Below are positions 44,136 to 55,270 of a stretch of 64,000 bases of DNA, in pieces. The notes beneath the pieces were generated by a model. It was not told where the DNA came from. It made no database searches and saw only the letters and a list, made by a program, of their open reading frames with translations. Positions within the stretch are counted from its first letter, which is position 1, and every line of letters begins with the position of its first letter. The stretch comes from Alcanivoracaceae bacterium (GTDB lineage: Bacteria > Pseudomonadota > Gammaproteobacteria > Pseudomonadales > Alcanivoracaceae): the NCBI GenBank assembly GCA_029210325.1, contig JARGPU010000006.1, positions 1 through 64,000 of the forward strand. The letters are read 5' to 3'. The position numbers were made by a program, and so were the translations under genes.

Positions 44136-44924
44136 ATGGCCGTGACGGTTCGCACCCTGCAACAGCGCAAACAGAACGGTGAAAAGTTCTCCGTACTGAC
44201 GGCCTATGACGCCTGTTTCTCACGGTTGATCAGTGAGGCAGGGGTTGATGTCATGCTAGTCGGCGACTCCCTCGGCATGGTTCTTCAGGGCCATGACAGC
44301 ACCCTGCCGGTGACCACCGAGCAGCTTGCCTACCACACTTCCGCTGTGGCCCGCGGCAACCAGGGCAGCCTGATCATGGCAGACATGCCCTTTATGAGCG
44401 GAGCAACGGTCGACAGAGCACTGACGGCAGCCCACACCCTAATGCAGGCCGGCGCCAATCTGGTCAAGCTGGAAGGGGCGGGCTGGCTGGCCGAAACCAT
44501 CACTGTGCTAAAACGCAATGGGGTACCGGTTTGCGCTCATCTCGGCCTGACCCCGCAATCGGTAAACACCCTTGGCGGCTATCGGGTGCAAGGCCGTGAA
44601 AAAACAGAAGCCGAACAACTGATTGAAGACGCCAGACTGCTTGAGCAGGCCGGCGCTGATGTTCTGCTTTTAGAGTGCGTGCCACGGGATGTCAGCGCCC
44701 AACTCTGCCAGAGCGTTCAAGTGCCCGTAATAGGCATCGGCGCTGGCCCTGAATGCGACGGCCAAGTGCTGGTGATGCACGATATGCTCGGCATCACCCC
44801 CGGCAAGCCGGCGCGCTTTGTGCGAAATTTTGCCGGCGAAGGCCATGATATCCGGGCCAGCTTTGCCGCCTACGACAAAGCGGTTAAGGACGGCAGTTTC
44901 CCAGCCTCCGGGCACTGTTTCTGA
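44136..44924 (+). CDS. panB: Ketopantoate hydroxymethyltransferase
   Basis: Converts 2-ketoisovalerate and methylene-THF to ketopantoate, the first committed step to pantothenate. 262 residues, with [44 protein letters not shown] and [21 protein letters not shown] motifs. CCGGAGACCAGACC precedes the ATG. panC follows after 23 bases. Confidence 0.97.
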   Translation: MAVTVRTLQQRKQNGEKFSVLTAYDACFSRLISEAGVDVMLVGDSLGMVLQGHDSTLPVTTEQLAYHTSAVARGNQGSLIMADMPFMSGATVDRALTAAHTLMQAGANLVKLEGAGWLAETITVLKRNGVPVCAHLGLTPQSVNTLGGYRVQGREKTEAEQLIEDARLLEQAGADVLLLECVPRDVSAQLCQSVQVPVIGIGAGPECDGQVLVMHDMLGITPGKPARFVRNFAGEGHDIRASFAAYDKAVKDGSFPASGHCF

Positions 44925-44947
44925 TCACGCCGACCCTGAGAGCGCCA

Positions 44948-45802
44948 ATGAAAACCGTGCACACCATTGCCGAACTCCGTCAGCAGGTCCGAGCCTGGCG
45001 TCAGGCCGGCCTGAAAATCGGCTTTGTGCCCACCATGGGCAACCTGCATGCCGGCCATATCAGTCTGATCGACGAGGCGCGGCGCCATGCAGACAAAGTT
45101 GTCGCCAGTATTTTCGTCAATCCAACCCAGTTCGGCCCAAGCGAAGACTTTGATAGCTACCCGCGCACCCTTGAGGCAGACAGCGAAAAGCTCGGCACAG
45201 CCCACTGTGATCTGCTGTTTGCGCCCTCTGTGGAAGAGATGTACCCGCAGCAGAACCGCACCTGGGTCGATGTCGATGAGCTGGGCGATCACCTGTGTGG
45301 TGCCAGCCGACCAGGCCACTTTCGCGGCGTCAGCACAGTGGTCAGCAAACTGTTTAACATTGTGCTGCCAGATATCGCCTGCTTCGGCGAGAAAGACTTC
45401 CAGCAACTGGCGATCATCCGCCGCATGGTACAGGACCTTTTTTTCCCGGTTGAGATCATTGGCGTAGCCACAGCCCGTGAAGCCAATGGCCTTGCCCTCA
45501 GCTCGCGCAACGGCTACCTGAGCGCTGCGGAAAAGCATCAGGCCGCGGCAATCTACGCCACCCTGCAGGACCTCAAGGCACGAATACAAGGCGGGGAACG
45601 GGATTTCCCGGCACTGGTCAAACTCGGCACTGACAAATTGATTCAGGCCGGCTTTGCCGTCGATTACCTGAATATAAGCAACGCGGATACACTGGTCTCC
45701 GCCAGTTCGCCCGACAGCCATTTACTGATCGCCGTAGCGGCCAAGCTGGGGACCACGCGATTGATAGACAATGTCAGCATGTCAATTGCGTGTGACCAGT
45801 GA
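44948..45802 (+). CDS. panC: Pantoate-beta-alanine ligase
   Basis: ATP-dependent joining of pantoate and beta-alanine. 284 residues. Motifs are PTMGNLHAGH (nucleotidyl-transferase HIGH-like), SIFVNPTQFGPSEDFDSYPRT, FRGVSTVVSKLFNIV and LALSSRNGYL. The last is the KMSKS-equivalent region. panD lies 106 bases further, in the same direction, with no terminator evident between. Confidence 0.97.
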   Translation: MKTVHTIAELRQQVRAWRQAGLKIGFVPTMGNLHAGHISLIDEARRHADKVVASIFVNPTQFGPSEDFDSYPRTLEADSEKLGTAHCDLLFAPSVEEMYPQQNRTWVDVDELGDHLCGASRPGHFRGVSTVVSKLFNIVLPDIACFGEKDFQQLAIIRRMVQDLFFPVEIIGVATAREANGLALSSRNGYLSAAEKHQAAAIYATLQDLKARIQGGERDFPALVKLGTDKLIQAGFAVDYLNISNADTLVSASSPDSHLLIAVAAKLGTTRLIDNVSMSIACDQ

Positions 45803-45908
45803 TTCATAGATACTGACGCCCCATTTTTAGTACCAATGCCGTAGTAGGATGCTCCACGTTGGTAGGAAACCTGCTGTATACCATGGGTAGCTGAGAGAGG
45901 TATTAGCC

Positions 45909-46289
45909 ATGCAGTGCACTATGCTGAAAGCCAAACTGCACCAGGCCCGCGTAACCCATGCGGAGCTTGAGTATGAGGGCTCCTGCGCCATTGATGGCAA
46001 TCTGCTGGATATGGCCGGCATTCTGGAGTACGAACAGATCCAGGTTTACAACATTGATAACGGTGAGCGCTTTACCACCTATGCAATTCGTGGGGAAGAA
46101 GGCTCGAGGATGATCTCCGTGAACGGTGCTGCCGCCCATAAGGCGAGCGTTGGCCATAGAGTGATCATCTGTGCCTACGCTAACTACAGCGCCGCAGAGC
46201 TGATCAACTTTAAGCCACGGTTGATCTATATGGCCGAGGGCAACGCCGTCAAGGGTGCCAGCAACGCCATTCCTGTGCAGGTTGCCTAA
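45909..46289 (+). CDS. panD: Aspartate 1-decarboxylase
   Basis: Makes beta-alanine from aspartate for pantothenate. 126-residue pro-enzyme with the self-cleavage site G24-S25 in [10 protein letters not shown], where Ser25 becomes the pyruvoyl cofactor. The N-terminus [24 protein letters not shown] agrees with the family. AGAGG lies eight bases before ATG 45909. A strong terminator follows. Confidence 0.97.
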   Translation: MQCTMLKAKLHQARVTHAELEYEGSCAIDGNLLDMAGILEYEQIQVYNIDNGERFTTYAIRGEEGSRMISVNGAAAHKASVGHRVIICAYANYSAAELINFKPRLIYMAEGNAVKGASNAIPVQVA

Positions 46290-46304
46290 TCTGCACAGTC
46301 CGTT

Positions 46305-46330
46305 AAAAGCCGGCCTCTGGCCGGCTTTTT
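46305..46330 (+). terminator. Intrinsic terminator after panD
   Basis: An 11-base stem (AAAAGCCGGCC / GGCCGGCTTTT) with a TCT loop and a T-rich end closes the pan genes. Confidence 0.9.
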
Positions 46331-46445
46331 ATTGCCCAGCCAAACGCTCCCACATCCAGGCCAAACTCTTACCTGCTAGCGCTTGTCCCACGGCATATGA
46401 TGGTCAATAGTTATTCCTTCGCTAAAAATCATAACAGGAGCGACC

Positions 46446-48398
46446 ATGTCAGGTAGCAAGCTTTATCCAGTTCCGGAAACTGCCAAACGCGACGCTTTAA
46501 TAGACCGGGCAACCTACGATGCCTGGTATCGCGAATCTATCAACAGTCCGGACACCTTCTGGGCCGCCCGGGCCAACGAGCTGCTCGACTGGATGACCCC
46601 CTGGCATACCGTTCACAGCGGTGACTTTAGCAAAGGCGAGGCGCGCTGGTTTGATGGCGCCACGCTCAACGTCAGCGTCAACTGTATTGACCGCCACCTA
46701 GCCACGCGTGCTGATCAAACCGCTATCATCTGGGAAGGCGACGAGCCGGACCAGAGCAAAAATATCAGCTACCGGGAACTGCATGAGCAGGTTTGTAAAC
46801 TTGCCAACGTGCTGAGGACGCGCGGGGTAAAAAAAGGTGATCGGGTGTGCATTTATATGCCGATGATCCCCGAAGCCAGCTACGCCATGTTGGCCTGCGC
46901 TCGCATCGGTGCGATCCACTCCGTGGTGTTCGGAGGATTCTCCCCGGAGGCCCTGAAAGACCGCCTGCAGGACGCTGAGGCTGGCGTATTAATCACTGCC
47001 GATGAAGGTGTGCGCGGCGGCAAAGCCGTGCCACTGAAAGTAAATGCGGACAAGGCGCTGGCAGATTGCCCCGCCGTACACACCTGTCTGGTGGTGCAGC
47101 GCACTGCTGGCAAGATCGACTGGCAGGACGGCCGGGACATCTGGTATCACGAGGCACTGATGCAAGCCGATGGCAGCTGTGCAGCGGAGCCCATGGCCGC
47201 CGAAGACCCGCTGTTTATTCTTTATACCTCAGGCTCCACGGGCAAACCAAAAGGCGTGCTACACACCACCGCCGGATATCTGCTCGGTGCCGCATTGACC
47301 CACAAATATGTGTTCGATTATCACGATGGTGACATTTACTGGTGTACCGCAGATGTCGGCTGGGTAACGGGACACAGCTATATCGTTTATGGCCCACTAG
47401 CCAACGGTGCGACAACCCTGATGTTTGAGGGAGTACCAACCTACCCTGACGCATCGCGCTGTTGGCAGGTGATCGACAAGCACCAGGTCAACATCTTCTA
47501 CACCGCCCCCACTGCAATCCGTGCATTGATGGGTGCCGGCGATGCATTGGTCGAGAGAACCTCCCGTGCCAGCCTGAAACTGCTGGGCAGTGTCGGCGAG
47601 CCAATCAACCCTGAAGCCTGGCAGTGGTATCACCGGGTGGTAGGAGATGGCCGCTGCCCCATCGTCGACACCTGGTGGCAGACTGAAACCGGCTCCATCC
47701 TGATTTCACCCCTGCCCGGTGTGACTGATATGAAGCCGGGCTCCGCCACCCTGCCCATGTTTGGCGTAGAGCCCGCTCTGATGGACGAAAATGGCAATGA
47801 ACTAAGCGGCGCAACCAGTGGCAACCTGATAATCAAACGCAGCTGGCCAAGCCAGATTCGCAGCATTTACGGTGATCACCAACGTATGCTGGAAACCTAT
47901 TTCTCCACCTACAAAGGCAATTACTTTACCGGTGACGGCGCCCGCCGCGATGAAGACGGCTACTACTGGATTACCGGCCGGGTCGATGATGTCCTGAACA
48001 TCTCCGGCCATCGTCTTGGCACAGCGGAAGTAGAGTCAGCACTGGTGCTACATAGCGCCATTGCTGAAGCCGCCGTAGTGGGCTACCCGCACGACATTAA
48101 AGGTCAGGGGATCTATGCCTATGTGGCATTGATGAGCGGAGTCAAGCCGGATGAACGGCTGATCGGCGAATTGCGCGATCTGGTAGCCAAGGAAATTGGC
48201 GCAATTGCCAAGCCAGACTTAATCCATATAGCGCCCGGTCTGCCCAAAACTCGCTCTGGTAAGATCATGCGCCGCATCCTGCGCAAGATCGCTGCCAACG
48301 AGCTGGATACTCTGGGGGACACCTCAACCCTGGCCGATCCAGCAGTGGTGGATCAACTGATTTCTGGCAGGATGAACAGCGGCACGGCAAATAACTGA
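46446..48398 (+). CDS. acs: Acetyl-CoA synthetase
   Basis: Converts acetate, ATP and CoA to acetyl-CoA via acetyl-AMP. 650 residues, with P-loop-like [34 protein letters not shown] (tryptophan that restricts the acyl pocket to acetate), [23 protein letters not shown] and [11 protein letters not shown] (lysine that is reversibly acetylated). AGGAG precedes the ATG. A TATGAT (46396-46401) is the best -10 candidate. In Pseudomonas pgi and an acs gene follow panD; here pgi is absent. Confidence 0.97.
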   Translation: MSGSKLYPVPETAKRDALIDRATYDAWYRESINSPDTFWAARANELLDWMTPWHTVHSGDFSKGEARWFDGATLNVSVNCIDRHLATRADQTAIIWEGDEPDQSKNISYRELHEQVCKLANVLRTRGVKKGDRVCIYMPMIPEASYAMLACARIGAIHSVVFGGFSPEALKDRLQDAEAGVLITADEGVRGGKAVPLKVNADKALADCPAVHTCLVVQRTAGKIDWQDGRDIWYHEALMQADGSCAAEPMAAEDPLFILYTSGSTGKPKGVLHTTAGYLLGAALTHKYVFDYHDGDIYWCTADVGWVTGHSYIVYGPLANGATTLMFEGVPTYPDASRCWQVIDKHQVNIFYTAPTAIRALMGAGDALVERTSRASLKLLGSVGEPINPEAWQWYHRVVGDGRCPIVDTWWQTETGSILISPLPGVTDMKPGSATLPMFGVEPALMDENGNELSGATSGNLIIKRSWPSQIRSIYGDHQRMLETYFSTYKGNYFTGDGARRDEDGYYWITGRVDDVLNISGHRLGTAEVESALVLHSAIAEAAVVGYPHDIKGQGIYAYVALMSGVKPDERLIGELRDLVAKEIGAIAKPDLIHIAPGLPKTRSGKIMRRILRKIAANELDTLGDTSTLADPAVVDQLISGRMNSGTANN

Positions 48399-48430
48399 GC
48401 TACACCATATTGCCTCAGGGCACTTCGTGG

Positions 48431-48470
48431 ACAAATAAAAAGCCCCGGAAAACCGGGGCTTTTTATTTGT
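48431..48470. terminator. Bidirectional intrinsic terminator between acs and pnp
   Basis: A perfect 18-base inverted repeat (48431-48448 and 48453-48470) with GC-rich centre, A/T-rich arms and an AAAA loop separates the convergent acs and pnp genes. Confidence 0.93.
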
Positions 48471-48486
48471 CGCGTCACTCTGAAAA

Positions 48487-50592
48487 TCAGCCTTCGCTGG
48501 CTTCCAGCTGAGCTTCTTTCATTGACAGCTTGATACGGCCACGCTGGTCCACGTCCAGCACCTTGACCTTGATCATGTCGCCTTCCTTGACGTAATCGCT
48601 GACTTTTTCGACGCGCTCCTGAGCGATCTGGGAGATATGCAGAAGGCCTTCAGTGCCCGGCATGATTTCAACGAAAGCACCGAAATCAACCACACGAGTC
48701 ACGCGCCCTTCATAGATCTCGCCTACTTCTGGCTCAGCAGTAATCTCTTCAATGCGACGAACAGCATCCAGCGCCGATTCACGGGTAGCGCCGTACACTT
48801 TAATGGAGCCATCATCATTGATGTCGATGTTGGCGCCAGTGGCTTCGGTCAACGCACGAATAGTGGCGCCGCCCTTGCCGATCACGTCACGGATCTTCTC
48901 AGCATTGATCTTGATGGTAATCAGGGTCGGGGCATTCTCGCTCAGCTCGCTACGCGGCGACGACATGGTCTTGGCCATTTCGCCAAGAATATGCATGCGA
49001 CCTTCGCGGGCCTGATTCAAGGCCACTTCCATGATTTCCTCGTTAATCCCTTCGATTTTGATGTCCATCTGCAGGGCAGTTACGCCATTAGCAGTACCGG
49101 CCACCTTGAAATCCATATCACCGAGGTGATCTTCGTCACCGAGGATGTCAGACAGCACCGCGAAGCGACCGTCTTCTTCCTTCACCAGACCCATGGCAAT
49201 ACCAGCTACCGGGGCCTTGATTGGTACGCCGGCATCCATCAGAGCCAGCGAGGTGCCGCACACTGATGCCATTGATGAGGAACCATTCGACTCGGTGATT
49301 TCCGATACAACTCGGATGGCATAAGGGAAGGTAGCTTCATCCGGCAGCACCGCTTGAACGCCACGACGGGCAAGACGGCCATGACCGATTTCACGGCGCT
49401 TAGGGCTGCCAACCATACCGGTTTCACCAACGCAGTACGGAGGGAAGTTGTAATGCAGCATAAAGCGGTCAGTGCGCGAACCTTCCAGAGCATCAATATT
49501 CTGGGCATCGCGCATACCACCCAAGGTGGCCGCCACAATGGCCTGGGTTTCACCGCGGGTAAACAGGGCAGAACCGTGGGTCTTCGGTAATACCGTGACT
49601 TCGGTTTCAATGCGACGCACAGTTTTCAGATCACGGCCGTCAATACGCGGCTTGCCATCCAGAATGGCGTCACGCACGGTACGGTACTCCAGCTCGGAGA
49701 ACTGCTTGGAAACCGCACCCTTTTCCGGCGCGCCATCTTCACCGGTAACCAGCGCCTCAACAACGGCAGCCTTCAGTTCGCCGATGCGAGTATAACGCTG
49801 CTTCTTGTCAGTGATGCTGTAAGCAGCAGCCAGATCAGCGCCAACTTTTGCCTTAACCGCGTCATAGACGGCGGTATCTGCGGCAGGAGCCTGCCATTCC
49901 CACTGCGGCGTACCCACCTCAGCAGCGAAGTCACGCACAGCCTTGACCACGGCCTGCATTTCCAGATGGCCAAACAATACGGCGCCAAGCATCTGATCTT
50001 CGCTCAGCTCCTTGGCTTCGGACTCAACCATGAGTACCGCCTTCTCAGTGCCAGCCACAACCAGGTCCAGTGCCGAGGTCTTCAGCTCAGTAAAGGTCGG
50101 GTTGAGCACGTACATGTCGTCAATGAAGCCAACACGAGCAGCACCGATCGGGCCACTAAAAGGAATGCCAGAAATGGCCAGAGCCGCAGAAGTACCGATC
50201 ATGGCAGCGATATCCGGATCAGCATCTTTGCTCGCCGACATGACCGTGGCGATAACCTGCACTTCATTCATGAAGCCTTCGGGAAACAGCGGGCGGATCG
50301 GACGATCGATCAGGCGGCTGGTCAGCGTTTCCTTCTCGGACGGACGACCTTCACGCTTAAAAAAACCACCCGGAATACGGCCGGCAGCGTAGGTCTTTTC
50401 CTGATAATTGACGGTTAGCGGGAAGAAGCCCTTGGAGGGATCTGCTTCTTTCTTGCCAACCACGGTAACAAGCACGGCGATCTCGCCGATGGTGACCATG
50501 ACAGCACCGGTGGCCTGACGGGCAATACGACCCGTTTCCAGTACCACGGTGTCACGGCCAAACTGGAATTCCTTGCGAACGATCTTGAACAT
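48487..50592 (-). CDS. pnp: Polynucleotide phosphorylase
   Basis: 3'-5' phosphorolytic RNase and degradosome component. 701 residues: two RNase PH domains (the second with [28 protein letters not shown]), a KH domain ([21 protein letters not shown]) and an S1 domain ([33 protein letters not shown]). GAGAAGAG precedes the ATG. It is the last gene of the leftward cluster, downstream of rpsO and its terminator, the usual order. Confidence 0.98.
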   Translation of the reverse strand: MFKIVRKEFQFGRDTVVLETGRIARQATGAVMVTIGEIAVLVTVVGKKEADPSKGFFPLTVNYQEKTYAAGRIPGGFFKREGRPSEKETLTSRLIDRPIRPLFPEGFMNEVQVIATVMSASKDADPDIAAMIGTSAALAISGIPFSGPIGAARVGFIDDMYVLNPTFTELKTSALDLVVAGTEKAVLMVESEAKELSEDQMLGAVLFGHLEMQAVVKAVRDFAAEVGTPQWEWQAPAADTAVYDAVKAKVGADLAAAYSITDKKQRYTRIGELKAAVVEALVTGEDGAPEKGAVSKQFSELEYRTVRDAILDGKPRIDGRDLKTVRRIETEVTVLPKTHGSALFTRGETQAIVAATLGGMRDAQNIDALEGSRTDRFMLHYNFPPYCVGETGMVGSPKRREIGHGRLARRGVQAVLPDEATFPYAIRVVSEITESNGSSSMASVCGTSLALMDAGVPIKAPVAGIAMGLVKEEDGRFAVLSDILGDEDHLGDMDFKVAGTANGVTALQMDIKIEGINEEIMEVALNQAREGRMHILGEMAKTMSSPRSELSENAPTLITIKINAEKIRDVIGKGGATIRALTEATGANIDINDDGSIKVYGATRESALDAVRRIEEITAEPEVGEIYEGRVTRVVDFGAFVEIMPGTEGLLHISQIAQERVEKVSDYVKEGDMIKVKVLDVDQRGRIKLSMKEAQLEASEG

Positions 50593-50720
50593 GTCTTCTC
50601 TTCTCTCGGTTTCTTTGTTAGTTGCTTTTCACATTAGCCTGAGGCGTGCGCTGGGGATGATACGGCAAAGGGGGCCTTTTTTCACCCGTTATCCAGCGGC
50701 AAATGCCAGCGCCAGAACGA

Positions 50721-50746
50721 CAAAAGCCCGGCATGCCGGGCTTTTG
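50721..50746 (-). terminator. Intrinsic terminator after rpsO
   Basis: A 26-base perfect palindrome (CAAAAGCCCGGCA / TGCCGGGCTTTTG) in the gap between rpsO and pnp. In E. coli this gap also holds a partial terminator and RNase III sites; readthrough into pnp is likely. The remaining pnp leader (50593-50720) shows no gene. Confidence 0.8.
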
Positions 50747-50772
50747 CGTGATGATCGTAGGGGATTGGTCGA

Positions 50773-51042
50773 TTAACGACGCAGGCCCAGACGCTCGATC
50801 AGGGTCAGGTAACGCTCACGGTCCTTACGAACCAGGTAGTCCAGCAACTTGCGACGCTGGTTTACCATGCGGATCAGGCCACGACGGCTGTGGTGATCCT
50901 TCTTGTGCTCCTTGAAGTGACCCTGCAGGTAGTTAATGTTGTGGGTCAGCAAAGCGACCTGAACTTCCGGTGAACCGGTGTCGCCATCTTTACGGCCATA
51001 TTCCTTAAGCAGGGTAGCCTTCTGTTCTACGGTTAATGCCAT
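50773..51042 (-). CDS. rpsO: 30S ribosomal protein S15
   Basis: 89 residues that match bacterial S15 along the full length ([37 protein letters not shown]). Binds the central domain of 16S rRNA early in 30S assembly. GGAG precedes the ATG. Between truB and pnp, as in all related genomes. Confidence 0.99.
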   Translation of the reverse strand: MALTVEQKATLLKEYGRKDGDTGSPEVQVALLTHNINYLQGHFKEHKKDHHSRRGLIRMVNQRRKLLDYLVRKDRERYLTLIERLGLRR

Positions 51043-51132
51043 GTTACTTCTCCAATTAAATATGCGATCAAAGATTCACGCACAGCCGCGCATATTTACA
51101 GCTGTCGTGATGTGCCAGTCATGAGGATGACC

Positions 51133-52050
51133 TCATGCCTCGGCTACCAGGCGACGGGGCGCGATACGCCCGTCCTCCAGTATTTCGCCAACCCCCAGAA
51201 AACGTTTGTCTGAGGCCTGATAAAGAGTTACCCAACCGTCTCGCGGTCGGTCGCTAGCCATCACCGCCTGACCCTGCATCAGGTAGAACGCTGCATTGTC
51301 ACCCAGCTCAACGGCCGGCCAGTCTGCCACGGATGTAGATAAAGGCAAGAGCTGTTCGTCGATTGCTTCAAAACCACCCTGCTCCTTCATGGCGCCAAGC
51401 TGATCCAGGGTCAGCATCCGGTCCGCCGGGTAGGGGCCGGCAGACAGGCGGCGCAGGGACTGAACGTGGCCGCCACAACCCAGTTTTTCGCCAAGGTCTT
51501 CCACCAGCGAGCGAACATAGGTTCCCTTGCTACAGGCGACCTCGAAGTCCAGCTCATCAGCACGCACATCCAGCACCGATATGCGGTGAATGGTCACCCG
51601 GCGCACCTTGCGCTCCACCTCAATGCCCTGACGGGCCAACTTATAAAGTGGCTGACCATTGTGCTTGATAGCCGAGAACATGGATGGTGTCTGATCAATT
51701 TCGCCGACAAACTCCATCAGCGCCGCTGTGATCGTGGCCGCATCGGAAGTCACCGGGGTCTCACGTAACACCTGACCATCCGCATCGCCAGTATCAGTCA
51801 CCACACCGAGCTTGGCGGTGACCAGATAGCTCTTGTCGGCATCAAGCAGAAACTGGCTGAACTTGGTGGCCTCGCCGAAACAGATCGGCAGCATACCTGT
51901 TGCCAGCGGGTCGAGGCTGCCGGTATGCCCTGCCTTGGCGGCACCGAACATGCGCTTTACGGTCTGCAAAGCACCGTTACTGGTAATCCCGGCGGGCTTA
52001 TCGAGCAACAGAATACCGTTGACCGCACGGCCACGATGACGTTTCGCCAA
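51133..52050 (-). CDS. truB: tRNA pseudouridine(55) synthase
   Basis: Makes pseudouridine 55 in the T-loop of tRNAs. 305 residues with catalytic Asp in GHTGSLDPLATGMLP, DKSYLVTAKLGVVTDTGDADG and CSKGTYVRSLVEDLG, and a PUA-like C-terminus. The start is TTG 52050 with AGGAG nine bases upstream, the best SD in the region; no in-frame ATG upstream fits. It lies six bases after the rbfA stop. Confidence 0.95.
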   Translation of the reverse strand: MAKRHRGRAVNGILLLDKPAGITSNGALQTVKRMFGAAKAGHTGSLDPLATGMLPICFGEATKFSQFLLDADKSYLVTAKLGVVTDTGDADGQVLRETPVTSDAATITAALMEFVGEIDQTPSMFSAIKHNGQPLYKLARQGIEVERKVRRVTIHRISVLDVRADELDFEVACSKGTYVRSLVEDLGEKLGCGGHVQSLRRLSAGPYPADRMLTLDQLGAMKEQGGFEAIDEQLLPLSTSVADWPAVELGDNAAFYLMQGQAVMASDRPRDGWVTLYQASDKRFLGVGEILEDGRIAPRRLVAEA

Positions 52051-52056
52051 GTGAGA

Positions 52057-52488
52057 TTACTCCTGCTCGTCCAGAGAGTCCGGGTCATCGAGCCTGTCCG
52101 GATCCTGCGGATGCATACTATCTTCATGCAACGCCTTCTGAATCAGCGCCGAAATTTCAATGGCGCGCTCAGGCAGGTCGTCATAGTGGAAGCGCAGCCG
52201 TGGCGTGGTGCGGGTGTTTAACACCTGGGCCAGCTCGGTACGGAAAAAACCGGCTGCGTTATTGAGTACTTGCTGCGCATTACGGCCTTCTTCGGCACCC
52301 TCACCCAGCAGGGTAAAGTAGACGTCCGCCCAACCAAGGTCCTTGGCCACACGGACGTCCTGCACAGTAACGTTGCCGATACGAGGGTCTTTCATCTCCT
52401 CGCGAAACAGCCGCGCCAGCTCCCGCTGAATATGATCGGCGATCCGGTCGGTGCGCTGAAAGCCCTGCGGGCGGCGATGTCTCGTCAT
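52057..52488 (-). CDS. rbfA: 30S ribosome-binding factor A
   Basis: Small KH-like factor (143 aa) needed for 16S maturation and cold adaptation. IADHIQRELARLFREEMKDPRIG and WADVYFTLLG are characteristic. An acidic C-terminal tail (about 122-143) extends beyond the fold. The ATG lies two bases after the infB stop codon. Confidence 0.96.
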   Translation of the reverse strand: MTRHRRPQGFQRTDRIADHIQRELARLFREEMKDPRIGNVTVQDVRVAKDLGWADVYFTLLGEGAEEGRNAQQVLNNAAGFFRTELAQVLNTRTTPRLRFHYDDLPERAIEISALIQKALHEDSMHPQDPDRLDDPDSLDEQE

Positions 52489-52490
52489 GA

Positions 52491-55220
52491 TTAAAGCGTG
52501 CGAGCGATCTCGCGCACCTCAAACACTTCGATCTTGTCGCCTTCGCGGACATCGTTGTAGCTCTTCACCGCAAGACCACATTCCATGCCATTACGCACTT
52601 CTGCAACGTCTTCCTTGAATCGACGTAGCGATTCCAGCGAGCCTTCAAATACCACCACATCGTCGCGTAGCACTCGAATTGGCCGGTTTCGATACAAAGT
52701 ACCCTCGATCACCATGCAGCCCGCGACCGCACCAAACTTCGATGAGCGGAATACATCGCGTACCTGAGCCACGCCAAGAATTTCCTCGCGACGCTCCGGC
52801 GCCAGCAGGCCAGACATTGCCTTTTTAACATCATCAATCATCTCGTAGATGATCGAGTAGTAACGCAGGTCAATACCTTCGCGCTCGCATAGCTTCTTGG
52901 CAGCAGAGTCCGCTCGAACATTAAAACCAAGCAGGACACCGGAGGAAGTCATGACCAAGTTAACGTCGGATTCATTAATCGCGCCGACGCCGCCGGAAAT
53001 AATATTGACCTTCACTTCATCGGTCGACAAATCGTTCAGCGCGCCGATAATTGCTTCCAGCGAACCACGTACATCCGCCTTCAGAACAATATTCACCTGC
53101 TTCTGCTCGGCAGTATCCATGGTGGCAAAGACGTTCTCGAGCTTGGATGTCTGCTGACGCTTGAGCTTGGTATCACGCTCTCGGTCTTGACGAGACTCAG
53201 CCACTTCACGGGCCTTGCGCTCATCCGGCACCACGAGGAACTGCTCGCCAGCATCCGCAGCACCATCCATCCCCAGAACCTCAACCGGAATCGAGGGCCC
53301 AGCAGACTTAATCGGCTTGCCATTTTCGTCGTTCATAGCGCGAACGCGGCCAAAGTTGCCACCAGCCAACAAGATGTCACCGATCTTCAGCTCACCTTCC
53401 TGCACTAACACTGAGGAAACCGCACCGCGACCTTTTTCAATGCGGGATTCGATCACCACACCACGGGCCGCACCAGCTGGGCAAGCTTGCAGCTCAAGCA
53501 ACTCCGCCTGCATCAGAATCGCGTCAAGCAAGTCATCAATGCCGAGACCCGTGTGAGCAGATACGTAGCGGAACTGGTACTCGCCACCCCACTCTTCCGA
53601 GATCACCTCATGTTGCGACAACTCACTCTTAACACGCTCGATATCAGCGCCTTCTTTGTCCATCTTGTTGACGGCAACAATAATCGGCACACCGGCAGCT
53701 TTGGCGTGATTAATCGCTTCCACGGTCTGCGGCATAACGCCGTCATCGGCGGCGACAACAATGATGACAATGTCAGTAGCCTTGGCACCACGAGCCCGCA
53801 TAGCGGTAAACGCTGCGTGACCGGGGGTATCGAGGAAAGTGATCATGCCCTTGTCAGTGGTCACATGATAGGCGCCGATATGCTGGGTAATACCACCTGC
53901 TTCGCCCTCTGCCACTTTAGCGCGACGAATATAGTCGAGCAGAGAAGTCTTGCCGTGATCAACATGACCCATAATGGTTACTACAGGAGCGCGCGCCACC
54001 TGATCACCCGAGGATGGCAACTGGCTGACCAGATCATCTTCCAGCGTAGCGTGGGTATCCTTTACGGCTCTCGGCGTGTGGCCCATTTCCTCCACCAACA
54101 ACATCGCCGTTTCCTGATCGATATGCTGGTTGACGGTGGCCATTTCGCCCATCTGCATCAGAGTTTTCAATACTTCGCGGGCTTTTACGCTCATGCGCTG
54201 AGCGAGGTCAGCGACAGTAATGGTCTCTGGAACTTCAACGTCGTAAACCATCTTCTCCGTCGGGCTTTTAAAGCCATGCTGTTTGTGAAACGAACTCTTC
54301 ATCTGGCCGTGAGCGACCACGGGCATACTGCCCTCACGCTCTTTACCGCCTGGCTTACGGCGACGACGCTTGGACGAACGCTCTTCATCACGCCAGCTGG
54401 CTTCCATCGCCTCAACTACGATGCTGGCGCCGGAATCATCTTCTTCCTCGCGGGCAGGCTGCTCACCTTCGCCACGCTTTTCCAACTCGGCAGCAAGTCG
54501 CAGAGCTTCTTCTGAGGTGCGGCGGGCCGCTTCCTCTTCGGCCTTACGACGGGCTTCTGCCTCGACCTTGCGACGGGCCTCTTCGGCCTCGCGCTTGCGC
54601 TTTTCTTCGGCTTCGCGCTCTGCGCGCTGCTCCGGGGTTTCATTGATGACTTTTTCTTCAACCTTCTTGCCACCAACTTTAGGCACGTGCAAACGCTTGG
54701 CTTTTTCTTCCGCCGCTTTGCGTACCTTGTTTTCAGCTTCCTTCTGCGCTTCAGGAGTCATTGCCGCGCGCTCAGCTTCCTCTCGCTGACGGCGTGCAGC
54801 ATCCTCGTCTGCCTGACGACGGGCTTCTTCTGCTGCCTTGCGGGCTGCATCTTCAGCCGCAATGCGCTCCGCCTCAAGACGCTCCTGCTCTTCGCGCTCT
54901 CGCTCTTCAGCTTCCAGCACTTCACGCTTCACGTAGGTGCGCTTCTTACGCACTTCCACGGCCACCGTCTTGGCTTTGCCAGAAGTGCCCGTAGTCTTGA
55001 TGGTGCTGGTGGTTTTGCGTGTCAGAGTAATCTTCTTCGGCTCGGCCTCAGCCCCGCCGTGAGATTTACGCAGATGAGCGAGAAGCTGCTGCTTCTGCTC
55101 ATCAGATACACCTTCGCCTGCTGCCTTGTGAGGCAACCCCGCATCACTCATCTGCGTCAGCAAGGTATCAACCGGTGTACCTACCAGCTCTGCCAACTTC
55201 TGAACCGTCGTTTCTGCCAT
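52491..55220 (-). CDS. infB: Translation initiation factor IF-2
   Basis: GTPase (909 aa) that places initiator tRNA on the 30S subunit. N-terminal IF2_N fold (1-50), long charged Lys/Glu/Ala/Arg coiled linker (about 95-290), second IF2_N, G domain ([27 protein letters not shown]), then domains II-IV. The length is near the 890 of E. coli. The ATG is preceded by AGGAGCAAGG. Large open frames on the opposite strand are shadows of the repetitive linker and G domain. Confidence 0.98.
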   Translation of the reverse strand: MAETTVQKLAELVGTPVDTLLTQMSDAGLPHKAAGEGVSDEQKQQLLAHLRKSHGGAEAEPKKITLTRKTTSTIKTTGTSGKAKTVAVEVRKKRTYVKREVLEAEEREREEQERLEAERIAAEDAARKAAEEARRQADEDAARRQREEAERAAMTPEAQKEAENKVRKAAEEKAKRLHVPKVGGKKVEEKVINETPEQRAEREAEEKRKREAEEARRKVEAEARRKAEEEAARRTSEEALRLAAELEKRGEGEQPAREEEDDSGASIVVEAMEASWRDEERSSKRRRRKPGGKEREGSMPVVAHGQMKSSFHKQHGFKSPTEKMVYDVEVPETITVADLAQRMSVKAREVLKTLMQMGEMATVNQHIDQETAMLLVEEMGHTPRAVKDTHATLEDDLVSQLPSSGDQVARAPVVTIMGHVDHGKTSLLDYIRRAKVAEGEAGGITQHIGAYHVTTDKGMITFLDTPGHAAFTAMRARGAKATDIVIIVVAADDGVMPQTVEAINHAKAAGVPIIVAVNKMDKEGADIERVKSELSQHEVISEEWGGEYQFRYVSAHTGLGIDDLLDAILMQAELLELQACPAGAARGVVIESRIEKGRGAVSSVLVQEGELKIGDILLAGGNFGRVRAMNDENGKPIKSAGPSIPVEVLGMDGAADAGEQFLVVPDERKAREVAESRQDRERDTKLKRQQTSKLENVFATMDTAEQKQVNIVLKADVRGSLEAIIGALNDLSTDEVKVNIISGGVGAINESDVNLVMTSSGVLLGFNVRADSAAKKLCEREGIDLRYYSIIYEMIDDVKKAMSGLLAPERREEILGVAQVRDVFRSSKFGAVAGCMVIEGTLYRNRPIRVLRDDVVVFEGSLESLRRFKEDVAEVRNGMECGLAVKSYNDVREGDKIEVFEVREIARTL

Positions 55221-55270
55221 ATCCCAACCTTGCTCCTGTTCGTTTCGTCACTTACCGGCCCTACAGCGAA

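Noticed and set aside
53487-54515. 342-codon open frame antisense to infB
   Set aside because: It lies wholly inside the IF-2 G domain and linker; the charged repeats of the sense strand keep the opposite frame open. The translation has no recognisable motif.
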